Source of the DNA: Daphnia pulex
Lineage: Eukaryota > Arthropoda > Branchiopoda > Diplostraca > Daphniidae
Reading direction: 5' to 3'
DNA: 64,000 nucleotides
NCBI RefSeq assembly: GCF_021134715.1
Contig: NC_060026.1
Span: forward strand, 8,609,001-8,673,000
The notes below the pieces were generated by a model that saw only the letters and a list, made by a program, of their open reading frames with translations, was not told the origin of the DNA and searched no databases. Below are positions 34,457 to 45,921 of the stretch, one piece after another; position 1 is the stretch's first letter, and each line of letters opens with the position of its first letter. The position numbers and the translations under genes were made by a program.

Positions 34457-34900
34457 TTTATAAATGTTTTTTCCTTTCCGGATTTGTTTATGGAACTGGT
34501 TCAATATCAAGTATGTTTCCCCACCCCCCGTTCCTTTTGCCGTTAATCGGATGAACGCACAACCGCGGTTGAGATTCGTCGATGGGTTCATAGGCAGGCG
34601 AAAGCTCCACATGTATCCGATATCTTGTAATAGTGGCATAAGGTCGTCTTCCAACACGTTCAATGGAAGTTTTTCAACAAAAACCTGGTAGCAGAAATGA
34701 TTAGAATGCTTACACACTACACAACTACTTATTTTACTTGAAACTTACTTCGCATTCACTTGAAGGACGAGGGCCTTTCCAGTTCAGTGGAGGTCCTCCA
34801 ACTCTTCTTTTTTTGGGCTCAATATGCACCACATAAGAGTAGATCACTTCTGCCGTGTTACCTTTTGACTTCTTCTGTGCACTTGTTTTTGTAGTGGCTG
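34457..34900 (-). CDS. RRM-protein gene fragment (hnRNP R/Q, RBM46/47, ACF group), in-frame copy
   Basis: Counterpart of the first block B fragment. Here the A-run has seven bases, so exon 1 (about 34897-34749) reads through KGNTAEVIYSYVVHIEPKKR and RVGGPPLNWKGP to SSECE without interruption. After an intron (gtaagt..ctgctaccag) it joins VFVEKLPLNVLEDDLM in exon 2 (from 34684). RNP2 is VFVEKL and RNP1 is RGCAFIRL, a weak form of the canonical RG[FY][AG]F[VI]. The frame stops after KNIYKGSV or leaves by a possible gttcag donor. No RRM2 or RRM3 is nearby, so the gene is partial even though this part is open. Confidence 0.65.
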
Positions 34901-34934
34901 TCGTGCTTCTGTGATCTCCAGTAGATTATTTATA

Positions 34935-36265
34935 TTATTCGTCGTTGTGATTATAACATTCAAAATTTAGATAGATTGATCTAAAAGTTGCATATGATAA
35001 TTTGCAACCTTTTTAGTGCACCATTCACGTCATTGTTAGTTACGTGATATTTCTATTCGAACCTCTACGCTGATTTATTATTATCAAAATAGGTTAGCAA
35101 TTTTATTTCCTTAATTGGACAAATGGGCTGTATTATTGCGTGATGTTATTACAAGCTGAATGAATGAGTCGAAATGCATTGTATCTCGTTCAGTTACTAT
35201 TTCGAAATAATGAGTTACAGATTCATTCACTTGCTTCTGGATGATTCCACCTTAATAGTTTTAGTTGTTTTCCATATATTATGGAAGATTAATACCGACC
35301 GTCGGCATTGGCTTCGAAGATATGAAATCTTCCATTCATGTCGTACATTTTTACAGATGTATACCAATGCCGATCCTTAATCCAAATTTCTTTATGATGA
35401 TAATTCATGATGATGCAAAATTCTGCAGTTTAAACACGGATAGTACGTAACACTTAATAGCGAGACTGATATCACATTCTTTGTCATGTATATAACTCAG
35501 AGATCATGTTGGTAAACTTACAACAATCAAACTGTTGCTCTACGCAGTACTTCTATTGCTCACGGAGCTCTCTTAATCTCATTTCAAGTCATTGTTCAAT
35601 ATTCTAAAAAAAAAGACATCGCCAGCCAATATTTTTAGATAATGTAAATGTTTACAAGACTAATTGTCGTTTGTCGTATAGATACATACGATACAGAGTT
35701 ACAAACGACGGCAGCCGTATGCCCCGAAGTGAAATTTCTATCGAATCTCTACATTGATCGAATCTCTACACTGATTAAATTACTGTTAACAATATAGGTT
35801 AGCCATTTAATATTCTTTCTGGTTGTTAACGAACTGTATTATTGCGCAATGTTACTATCAGCTGAATGAATGAGACGACATGCATTGCAAATTATTCAAT
35901 AACCATTTTGAAGTAATGAGTTACAGATTCATTCACCCGCTTTTGAATGATCTTAACTTCTTAAGACTAGTTTTCTTTTTATTAGATTTAATAATGTTAA
36001 TGACCGACCATGTGAACTCGATTATTCTGTTTTGACTCAATATTCGATATTCAGTCTTGAATTAAGATGTCAAGTGTGGGCAGAGAGTAATCTTGGTCAG
36101 AGTTAACAGTGGTTAAATAAATAAATAAAACTTTTCGACTTAAACATGGAGATGTCGGAACCCTTATTAGCGAGTCTGATATCACTCTTCTTGCCAAATT
36201 TTAAACGCAGAGATAATGTTGGATAGCTTACAGCAATCAAACTGTTGCTCTACGCAGGACTTGTA
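34935..36265. repeat. Degenerate 705-bp tandem repeat in block B, copy 2 (truncated)
   Basis: Same units as at 10733 onward. The second unit is cut at 36265 by the block boundary. Confidence 0.65.
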
Positions 36266-38135
36266 GAGTGAAAGAAAAAAACAAGACATTCGTGAAGAAC
36301 TGAAGATGGCAATCTGTGTGGAGAGAGAGAGAACCGATGCGGGAATGTATTTCTCGCCGCGTCCGACTGTTTGTTTGTGTGTGCGGGTTCACATACAAGA
36401 GATATCATTCTCTCCTATACTGTATAGGTATAACATATATATATCTAAAACATGAAGAAGAAGAAGAAGAAAAAACTACTCCAGACGAAATAAAAATCTT
36501 AGAAAACACGGTGTAGAACCCCGAGTCAGGTGATGGGCAATCGCTCGAAACGATCGTCTTACTTTGTGTTGTTGTTGTCCTGTGTTTTTTTGTTGTTTCT
36601 TTTTTTTTGGCTATATAGCGAGAGTCTCTGCTCCTTTTTTCGTTGTTGTTCTTCTTGTTGTTGGACGAATATTTTTCTCGAGAGTTTGTTTGAAATCCCG
36701 TCACGACAATCGGTCGTCTATAAATTCTGAACACGGCCGGGATAAAAAGAATTGTTTAGTGTAGTATAACTACGACCACAACAAAAAACAGACTCGACCG
36801 ACACTGTGTGTGTTGTAGTAGAGGATACAAGGAACTGGTTTTTCTATATCTTCAGTGATTCCCCCCTTTAACTATGTCTTTTATGTCTATACCAGCCAAA
36901 GACAAACGAAAAATTACTTGTTTTTAACAAGAGACAACTGAGAGCAAGCCGGTATGCGTAGGTGTTGGTGAACAAGAAGGTGATGGGAGCTATCCTGAAG
37001 AACAACCTCGTTAGAGGACGAATTCATTCCACTATTGGGGAATAAATTTATAAGATGATCAGTATTTTCTAAATTTATTTTTGAATAAAATTAAAACAAC
37101 GGACAAATACAATAAGGAAAAAAACAACAATAAGGCGAAATAAAATATTCAACGTGGTGAATCATCATCCGACGACAGTTAACGCCAACGGCCATCAAAG
37201 CGTCTGATGAAAAAATAAATTAACAGAAAATGATTCGGCATCCACGAATTATATTTTTTTTAATTAAAAAAAAACTGCAATTTTTCTGAACTCTTTTTTA
37301 TTCTTCTTCTTTTTTCTTCTTCTCGCGATAATCAACCCGACAATCAATTTTTTCATAAATCCATCAATTGTCCGCTGCCCGGCGGGCAGTAAAAAATAAA
37401 AACGATCTGTTTTCTTTTTGCCGATTTATCTGGAAACGCACTTTTTTAGCGCGAAAACGGAGAGAAGAGGGAGAATGGGATGAAAGGGAGGGAGGAGGCT
37501 GTACGAAAAAAAGGGGACCCACGTTTCCTCTCCTCCCCAATTCGTCCCATTCTCCCTCTTCTCTCCGTTTTCGCGCTAAAAAAGTCTAGAGCCATGCTGC
37601 GTTTCCAGATAAAACGGCAAAAAGAAAAAGAAGAGCCCTATACTAAATTTAATCCCATTGTTCATATAATTAGCTCCTATCATCAATCAAAACCCCCCAA
37701 AACGGTCTTAATGAGTGGTGGACGTTTTGTTAAAAAAAGAACTAAAAGGAATTTTTGACGAACTGAAATTTGAAATAAAAAGTTGAAAAGCATTTTTAAA
37801 AAGCGTCACGCCAAAGTCTCTCGATTCTCTGATTATGCAATGATCGTCCAGTCAGAAATCCGTCAAGGCCTTGCCAGCTAGCATGTAATTACAAACTCCT
37901 ACATTTTTCATTGCTTTATCAGACCCAAAAAATTCTCATTGCCTTAGTGTAGCTAAATACAGAGTCTACCTAAATTTTGGGAATTTTTTGGCTTTAGCCA
38001 TTATAGGTAGTAATAAGCTGATTTTTTTTCAGATTTTTCCTATCAAGGGGAGGGTAGGTTTAAAATGGATCCTTAATTTTGGGAACACGCTATAGTGCTC
38101 CATGCAAATTAGGGTACTTTGAAGGGCAATAACAA
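36266..38135. other. Unique spacer between second block B and second block A
   Basis: Low-complexity sequence with (GA)n, (TG)n, TTG and GAAG runs, resembling 5' UTR or intron DNA. No conserved gene seen. It contains the long foldback at 37411-37631. Confidence 0.5.
37411..37631. repeat. Long imperfect inverted repeat (foldback) of about 220 bp
   Basis: The left arm 37411-37484 (tttctttttgccg, ttatctggaaacgca, ttttttagcgcgaaaacgg, agagaagagggagaatggg) is complementary to the right arm 37541-37631. The right arm carries an extra block of about 14 nt around catggctctaga. The inner part is purine/pyrimidine-rich and could extend the stem. It encodes nothing conserved. It could be a MITE or a hairpin-RNA source. 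Confidence 0.85.
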
Positions 38136-38672
38136 ATGAACGGGTAGAGCTAGGAAGACGCGGAAAACTCTGAAATGAAGAATTTCGCAAGCTTAATAGA
38201 AGTCTTTATTTTCAGATATTTCACGTCATATTTAATCTAGTCAATTGTGAATTGAAAACGGTTTTTATTTTATTGTCCGTGTTTGTCCTTTTCTTCCCCT
38301 CCCCCATTCCACCAACGCCGAGTTGTCGCCCCCTCATAAGCGCACGATTTCTCTGTTTATCAGAGAATAAGGCGCGCAGGGTGGAAATGGGGGGGGGGGG
38401 GAGAAAGGGACTAGAACGGACAATGACTGGACAAACTGAACAAAACGACTGGTACAGCCCACGCGCTATTGGAAGGGATGATAACATTATCCCGCATCAT
38501 GGTTTGGGTCTGATCGTTAATCAACTCACGGTCTCGTTACGCACTAGCATATGATAGACGGGTAAATGGTTCCAAGTATCAATTATGTGTTTAATTACGT
38601 AAGAACGACCCAGCTCATGCGGTGAAACAACGCAAATATTGATTCAACAACGCAATCGTCCTTTCCCGATCC

Positions 38673-40245
38673 TCATCTCCCTAGATCTTTATTGATCTGA
38701 CTCGCGAATGGTAACGACGGTTCGGTGAGGAAAGCAGCGGAACCACTATCAGGGTTTTCATCTAGCACTTGATCTATAGACAGGATTTTTCGAACGATCA
38801 TACCCGCTGGAATAATTGGGTGGACGAAGAGAAATTGGTCAAGGGAAAACGATAAGTTCAACCAGTTAAACACGATGGTAGAAAGAGTCACACAATGAAG
38901 ACCCCCTTATCCGCCATAACTTTCAGTGGTGGTTCTACCATTATGGCCTGGATTTTCCCGCCCATCTGTGGAACGACTACATCGACCTGCATCATGGAAA
39001 ACACCAGGATGCTTAGAGTGTCATAATTCACAATGTAGCCCGCCTTTTCCCGTTGACTCTTTTCGCTAGTCGTGGTCGTTTTCGTGAAGTACCCAACCCC
39101 GGCTTCATTGTATTCGACCGAGAAGCATCTAAAATGCGACAAAGCGTCATTTCCCAGCAACAAATCAAACCCATTCATTTCTCTCACCGCAACCAAGACC
39201 CAAATCAAACGCCCTTTCACATGGATCTTCAACTTGACCATTCCGCTCGGTTTCAACGTCTTCCCATCCATAAGCAATAATCGAGGCCCTTGCCATTCTT
39301 TATAATGTTCAATCCCCAACGCTCGGCAAAATTTGGGAGAAATTGACGAAGTTCCGGATCCCATATCGATAATGGCTTTAACACTCTGCCCCTGGCAATT
39401 AACTTGTTTAAGAATAAGACGAGGAGAATCAGTTTGGGGAAAATTTCAGACAACGGTGGCACGCTTCCCCCTTGCCACTGGTTCTAGTTTGACTGGCGAG
39501 CAGGGGAATTAGTCGGCTTTTGGGACGAATCTTTCGGTTCTTGTTGGTTTAAGGACCCACCATCCTGTTTTCGTTTGGGAAAATGGCGCCAAAATTTCTA
39601 AGAATCACCGCAATCGAAACATCCTTTCCCTTTTGGACAATTATTCGCGATGTTCCCTGGATTCCCACAATTTTTACATATAGGTTGCCCGTCAATTGTC
39701 CTTCTACTTGATCTCGATTTTCCCATTGTGAATTTCGTCCTTTTTCTGGTTTCCGCATTCTTGGATTGAATCCAGATCCCCCGACAGTTGCCATCGCACG
39801 CGTTGCCTGCTCCAATTTACGAACAATTGGACCCCTATCTCTTTTATGCCTCATCCCGTACGAATTTTCGATTTCCTCCTTTGTGTTTACGGGTGGCGCA
39901 AGGGTGATTTTGTTTACAGGGATGGATCACTCCTCAGTCAGTGAGGCCTGGCAATGAGTTTGTAGACGCCGAAATAGCTTGTTGGTGGTTAACTGATCCA
40001 TTTGGGAAACACTCTTTGTATTAACGCCGGTTCCATATTTTGAAAAATGAATTGTATTTTACGCTCTTCGGTCATCCCCGGGTTGACTCTAGAGCAAAGA
40101 TAGATCATGCCCTAACAGTATGACATGACCGGCTCATCGAGTTTCTGTTTTCTCACTCGCAATTGGGATTCCAGTTCCTTCGTAAAGTTGTGATGCAGAA
40201 ACGCTGCTTGCAAAGCTGTTTCCCCTTTTTTTTCAAAACCCTTTC
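38673..40245 (-). pseudogene. Ty3/Gypsy-type gag-protease fragment, copy in second block A
   Basis: Same domain order as 538-2110 and the same DMG in place of the protease D-T/S-G. This copy differs by a TAG after CFDCGDS in the second zinc knuckle, where the other copy reads W. One Asn is also reverted to Asp. The linker and protease frames remain open. Confidence 0.82.
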
Positions 40246-42315
40246 AACACCAGAAAAAAAGTCTTATTTGACCTACATTAAAGAATTATTATTAAAAATT
40301 TAATCGTTAATATGACAGTGGCAAGGTTTTTACGTTTTGGCGTGGAATGTACCTTCTTCAAATATAGTCCGTGCTCAGTCAAGAGCATTGAGATTGGTAT
40401 TACGCCTGCACGGGACTTGGGAATCTCTCTCGCATACTTCTGATAGGTTGCGAATTTTTAAACCCTTTATCAACCTTTTACTGATTTGGAGATTGCGGTC
40501 TTAATGGTGGAGTTCAAAACGATCCGCTCTAAGGTTCAAAATTTCTCGGACGCAAACGGGCCAGTATGGCTAACGCCAGCTTTCAGCCTGCTAATCCCGC
40601 CACTGTCAGCAGCACTCTGGTGTAGTCGACTTTACAGCAGAGGGGAATCGAGTTTTAGAGATTCGTCTAAAATTCCGGTTAACCTCGAGATCATTTCCAA
40701 AGTTAGCATTGTTCCCATTTTAAGAAGATAACGTTATAATTTATGCATGCAAATCCGGTGTACGGACCGTTTTATAGGTGATCCTATGTCCATCTATTAT
40801 TGCCAAGCCATTTTTTGTCCCATGAGTTCGCATTTTGTCTTATGAATCGCATTTCGCTGATACCAATAAACGACATAAAAAAGTGCAAGTTAAAAAAGTG
40901 TCTTAGTTTATTTTGGGTTATTACCCTTTTAGTACATTTTTTGCGTTTTTTTACGTTTCAACATTTTATTCTGAAAATTACCATTTTTTACTTGTGCAAC
41001 GTTTATTCAAATCCATAAACAGGACTTTTAGAACTTAAAATGAAAACTCTCTCCGCTACATAAATCATTATTAAACCACTGAAAATCGCAATACTAGTAG
41101 TGAGAAGAAAAAAAATGACATAGATCAGTTTTCCAGAATTGATTTCCCTCTTTTCTCTTATAAGGAAATATTTGAAAAAATACCTCAGACAACATCACTA
41201 GTTTTTGAAACTTGTATTTCCTGCAATATCTATATTTAAAAACGTACTTTATTATTGACCTATGGATGTCACTGTGCAGTGTTCATGCCTGTTTTTTTCC
41301 TTTCGTTTGCAGGAGGGATTACCAGGAACAAGAAGACCCACCTAATCAGTACTGGCTGCTACTTTCTTGATGCATGTCTAGCTACGAGGCTGTTATAAGG
41401 GAGCAATATTTTTTGACACATTTAAATTGATGTCATCTAGATTTCATAATTCTCACTATAGTGAGCTCTTAGTACTCTTCGTTTTCATGTGTCTTATACT
41501 TTCTTTTTAAATTTAAGAAAATGAAAATATTCATTATAGCTCTAAATCCATAATGTTTTCAACCATTCTTCAAAGTTATTTAATCAAAATTCCAATTATC
41601 TTTTGTCAAAGCGCCATTTTAATATCAACAAAACTATTTTTAAGTAAAGAATGAAATGTGATCAACATTGCAATGTTTAATGCTAGATTTCTATGGTTTT
41701 ACATTTTTGGCTATAATTGTTGCAAAATATTTTTATCCCTGATTTTCCATTTCCATTAATTGTTCTTCAGTACTATCTGGTATTCCACATCAACATTTCG
41801 TTACCTGTTCTGGTAAGTCAATATAACTAAAGTAAAGTAGCTGCTATGTACATAACAAAAAAACCGCAATACTTTGTATGGTTGTAACGAAAACTGGATT
41901 CATTGCTTGTCTTTGAACTGCTCCTTTCTTCCCACCCAAGACGGACATTTTGTGACCTAATCTAACAGTAATGTGTGTAAACATTAAAAATGTTAATAAT
42001 GCAACTTTTTTTCTGTGGCAAAAAAATTGAAGTTTTCGTTTATAAAAGGAAAGTAAGTTTTCTGTGACTATTGTTATTTTGTATTGTCTGTCTAATGACT
42101 TATTTTTTTAGATTAAACAAATTTGTTTTTTTACTCAACCTTACAATCTATTTTGGTCGTTGGGGGAAAAAGCTGACGACAAGTTATGTAATTTACACAC
42201 AAGTAATTAAGTATTGAAGTACAAGTATTGAAATTTAATGTATTTTAATTTCATAATTCTCATACGGATGTTGAGTGACTGAAAAAATAAAAAATTGATT
42301 ATTTTAGACTGAATT
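40246..42315. other. AT-rich stretch of second block A, no gene seen
   Basis: Counterpart of 2111-4180 and equally without recognisable coding motifs. Confidence 0.5.
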
Positions 42316-42317
42316 AC

Positions 42318-42556
42318 CCTCCCTCTGCATTCTGTTCCTTTTCTTCCTTGATGTGAACTTCTTCTATGTATTCTCCCAAACTTTCTTTTTCTCCCTCGCT
42401 TGACTCTCCCATGTTTATTTCTTCCTCTTCTCCCTTGGTCTCCCAGCTCCAGTATTTCCAATCACTGGCTTCACTTTCTTCGTAATTCAATTTTCAAAGC
42501 CAGTTGGTCTTCCCGTTCCATTTTTGAGGAATTTCTTCTAGTTCTGGAAGTACTTC
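42318..42556 (-). pseudogene. Acidic exon-like fragment with in-frame stop, second copy
   Basis: Counterpart of 4183-4421 with the same acceptor, donor, Glu-rich frame and TGA. Confidence 0.35.
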
Positions 42557-43360
42557 CTAAAAATATTAAGAACATTAAAGATTACAATTTAAAATGGACC
42601 GGAAATGATTGAATTTTTAATGTAAAAAAACGTGCAAACATAAAAAAAAACATTTAAAAATTCATTGCAACATCTCCTTTTCCTTTCCCTCCATCTTTGC
42701 CAAATGCCCCTTTACCTGCGACAACTGCTTTATAGCGACAGCCTTATCCGCTAAAAGAATAATTATGGAAATTAAAAAATTTAACAACAAATGAAAACCA
42801 ATACAACGACGATAAGTTGAGGAAAATGCACACCAACGTAAATCAGTAAGTTTGCGTATCAAACATTAGGAAAACATTTTTATTTTTTCTTCAAAAATTT
42901 CCCTCGACATTCGCTCTCACTCTAACCAGTCCACACGATTTTTTTTTTGTTTTCAAATTCCTTCAGATTATACACAAATGCAATTTATCATCAACATTTC
43001 TAATTAGAAATAAACGTTTCAAACAGATGAACCTCGATCTTGAACAACAAACGAGCTGAATCAGCTGATATTTCTTGCTGTTTAAGAGGCCTACAAAAAT
43101 TTCACGAAAAATGTTATGTCACGATATAACGTGAAGGCATAACATACTATCGGACATAACATCGACATAACATGGAGACCGAAAGACAATAAGAAAAATA
43201 GCGGCGTACTGGCGAGGCTTGGCCAGTCGGGATGGGGTGAGGCTTTAGAAGTGCTGAGGAGGGAAGTTGAGGCGCTAGGCTTGCTGGGAGAGACGGGGAG
43301 GTCTCTTTGGTTGAGGGTTTTATGTGGGGGAAAAGTCCGCCAATTAAACACAAAAATTGA

Positions 43361-43712
43361 GGCAGTGGCCTAGAGTGGCACGGAATCTCCAATTCGATAG
43401 AGCTCGTTAAGCCGATTCGAATGGTGTATGGGAAAGTTTGTGCAAATGAACGCATCCCTGAGTAAATCGACTTTAAAGTTTTTGGTTTACCGGGCTTCCG
43501 TAGCGTCCTTGGCCGCCCCTTTGCGCACCCCTGAGCCCACCCCTCGTCCCTTGAGGGATCACCCCTATTTTATTTCTCGGTACCTGAGAGCCTTTTTTTC
43601 GAAAAATTTTTGTACGCCACCGGACTCGAACTCGGAACATGCTTGCTCAATATGATCTACTAACCGAGAACTATAACCACTACAACATGGAAGTTGTGGT
43701 GAGACGGACTTC
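43361..43712 (-). mobile_element. tRNA-derived SINE
   Basis: On the minus strand a tRNA-like head reads tgtagtggttatagttctc (A box) and, about 40 nt later, ccgagttcgagtcc (B box, close to GGTTCGANTCC). A tRNA-unrelated, GC-richer body of about 250 nt then runs to 43361. The element interrupts the end of block A. Confidence 0.7.
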
Positions 43713-43754
43713 AAATACATAAAAACAAAAAAATGTTTTTTTTTGCACCTTCTC

Positions 43755-45722
43755 TTGTTACACACATTACTGTTTGATTAGGTCACAAAATGTCCGTCTT
43801 GGGTGGAAAGAAAGGAGCAGTTCAAAGACAAGCAATGAATCCAGTTTTCGTTACTATCATACAAGATTAGATTTTCTCGTCTCTCCGATAACAGCCATTC
43901 TCAATCTATCTCTCTCCTCTGGTACTTTCCCCAGTGCACTGAAACACGCTTCCATCTCTCCCCTACTTAAAAAGCCTAACCTTGATACCGACGACCCCAA
44001 CAGCTACAGACCAGTTTCTAACCTCCCTTTTCTCTCAAAACTTATCGAGAGGGCCATCTTTTTTCAGCTTAGTGACCATCTCGCCCGTCACGACTTACTG
44101 TCAGACCGACAATCCGCCTACCGGCAGAACTATTCCACGGAAACAGCTCTTCTAAGCCTACGAGACGACCTGCTACGGGCCGCCGACGATGGAATCGGAA
44201 CCGCAATTGTCCTCCTCGACTTGTCGGCCGCGTTCGACACTATCGACCATGACGTCCTCCTCGATCGCCTGAACCGACACTGCGGCCTCACTGGCCCAGC
44301 ACTTAGCTGGTTCACGTCCTACCTCCGTGGCCGAACTCAAGTTGTCAAGATCGGCAGCGTCTCGTCACAGACGATCAACATTCGTTTCGGAGTTCCCCAA
44401 AGGCTCAGTTCTCGGCGGGACTCTGTTCACCATCTATATCTGCCAGCTTCCTTCAGTGACAGCTACGGATGGCGTCATCATCGACGGTTTTTCTGACGAC
44501 ACTCAAGCCCGAATTAGACTACCTCTTGCTAAAAATCCCTCTCCTTCATCCCAGCCCACCACCTCTATCTCTTGTCTCTCCAAATGGTGCCTCAACTGCG
44601 AGCGTTTCTACCTCGAAAATCGTGTAAAACTCAACATCGACAAGACCGTCTATTTCCTCGCCGCGCCCAAAAACAAATTTCACCTCCTCCCCGACACCCC
44701 GTTAACAGTTGGCTCTTTGGAAATTTCCCCGGTAACCAAGTGTCGCAACCTCGGAGTCCTATTCGACGCTGGGCTCACAATGGAGCGCCAAGTAAAAAGT
44801 GCAGTGAAATCAGCCTTCTACCACCTCAGGCTCATCGCCCGCATTCGTCGCTTCCTTGACCAGTCAGCCACAAAAGCTCTCGTTCACGCATTCGTGATGT
44901 CGCGCCTCGACTACTGCAACTCCCTGTACGCCGGCTTACCTGACAAAACCATCATTTGCCTACAGAGGGTCCAAAATGCTGCCGCCCGGCTCATCCTGCG
45001 CAGACGCAAGCGTGACGGTGCCACTCCTCTCCTAAAGGAACTAAAATGGCTACCCGTCAAGTTTCGCATCAATTTCAAAGCCACAACTCTCGCCTTCCGC
45101 TGTCGTCTCTCTCCCCCACTCGCACCCGTCTATCTCTCTTCTCTTCTTTCCGCTTACACCCCAGCACGATCCTTAAGGTCCTCTAGCACTACCTCCCTCC
45201 TGGTCCCCCGCGCCCGTCTTTCAACATACGGCGAAAGATCCTTCTCTTTTCTTGGTCCTACATTTCTCAACTCTCTCCCACCTACCATCACTAGCTCGAC
45301 AACACTCTGCTCTTTCAAATCGAAACTTAAGACCCACCTCCTCAGTATCGCTTTTTCCCAATGAAATTTGTTGTTCCAGAAACCGACGATTGTACTTCAG
45401 CGTCATTTGTAGCATGCTTGCATGATAAGTGCGCTATATAAATAAATTTTACATACATACATACATACACATACATACATACATACAAAGTATTACGGAT
45501 TTTTTTGTTTTGTACTTTACAGCTACTTTACTTTAGTTTAATTGACTTACCAGAACAGGTAACGTAATATTGATGTGGAATACCAGATAGTACTGAAGAA
45601 CAATTAATGGAAATGGAAAATCAGGGATAAAAAAATTTTGCAACAATTATAGTCAAAAATGTAAAACTATAGACATCTAGATTTAAACATTGCAATGTTG
45701 ATCACATTTCAATCTTTACTTA
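43755..45722 (-). repeat. Inverted, diverged copy of block A bases about 3500-3845, split by a LINE
   Basis: 43755-43864 is the reverse complement of about 3735-3845 (shared gacggacattttgtgac in reverse). 45482-45722 is the reverse complement of about 3500-3745. Together they form one continuous inverted segment once the LINE is taken out. Mismatches and small indels are far more frequent than between the two A blocks, so this copy is older. Confidence 0.85.
43865..45481 (+). mobile_element. 5'-truncated L2-clade LINE with CATA microsatellite tail
   Basis: This encodes the reverse transcriptase part and C-terminus of ORF2, entered at PITAILNLSLSSGTFPSALK. Visible motifs are PNSYRPVSNLPFLSKLIER, LDLSAAFDTIDHDVLL and FGVPQ. 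One extra A in the run at 44399-44401 shifts the frame before GSVLGGTLF. The catalytic F-A-D-D box reads FSDD at 44489-44500. The C-terminal part (CRNLGVLFDAGL, FYHLRLIARIR, FVMSRLDYCNSLYAGLP, RVQNAAARLIL, LKWLPV..RI..K) is open to a TGA at 45362. The 3' end gcgctatataaata is typical of L2 elements. It is flanked by catacaa at 43858-43864 and 45482-45488. Endonuclease and ORF1 are missing, and the element cannot move by itself. Confidence 0.9.
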
Positions 45723-45889
45723 ATGAGTTTGACACTTATCTTTAAATGAAATCAGTTTTGGAAAAAACCCTGTGGGATTTTATAAGTTTGTTTATTGTTT
45801 AGCACGATAGAATCTATTTTAAAGCTTCATAACTCTTTCGTTGTTTAGAAAACTTCAAAAAATGTATGCCGTCGAGACACTTTATTACA

Positions 45890-45921
45890 ACAACGGTAGA
45901 ATAGACCCCATTCTACCGTTG
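45890..45921. repeat. 12-bp hairpin
   Basis: acaacggtagaat-type arms (caacggtagaat and attctaccgttg) enclose a 7-nt loop. No other feature is attached. Confidence 0.8.

Larger units (their letters stand above)
33149..36265. repeat. Block B, second copy
   Basis: Direct copy of 8941-12063. It ends at ttgta, after which unrelated sequence (gagtgaaag) starts, whereas the first copy continues into the rest of its 705-bp repeat. Homopolymer lengths differ at several places. Confidence 0.95.
38136..43360. repeat. Block A, second copy
   Basis: Direct copy of 1-5224 with sparse differences. Its right end abuts a tRNA-derived SINE (43361 onward), so the true duplication end may have been cut by that insertion. 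Confidence 0.95.

Noticed and set aside
1..43360. Block A copies as the two LTRs of a giant element
   Set aside because: They are 5 kb long and contain internal coding relics of another element. They lack TG..CA ends and lie 38 kb apart with block B copies between them.
43774..43864. ATG-initiated start of the LINE protein at 43774
   Set aside because: The first 30 codons come from the flanking inverted block A repeat. The LINE begins at 43865.
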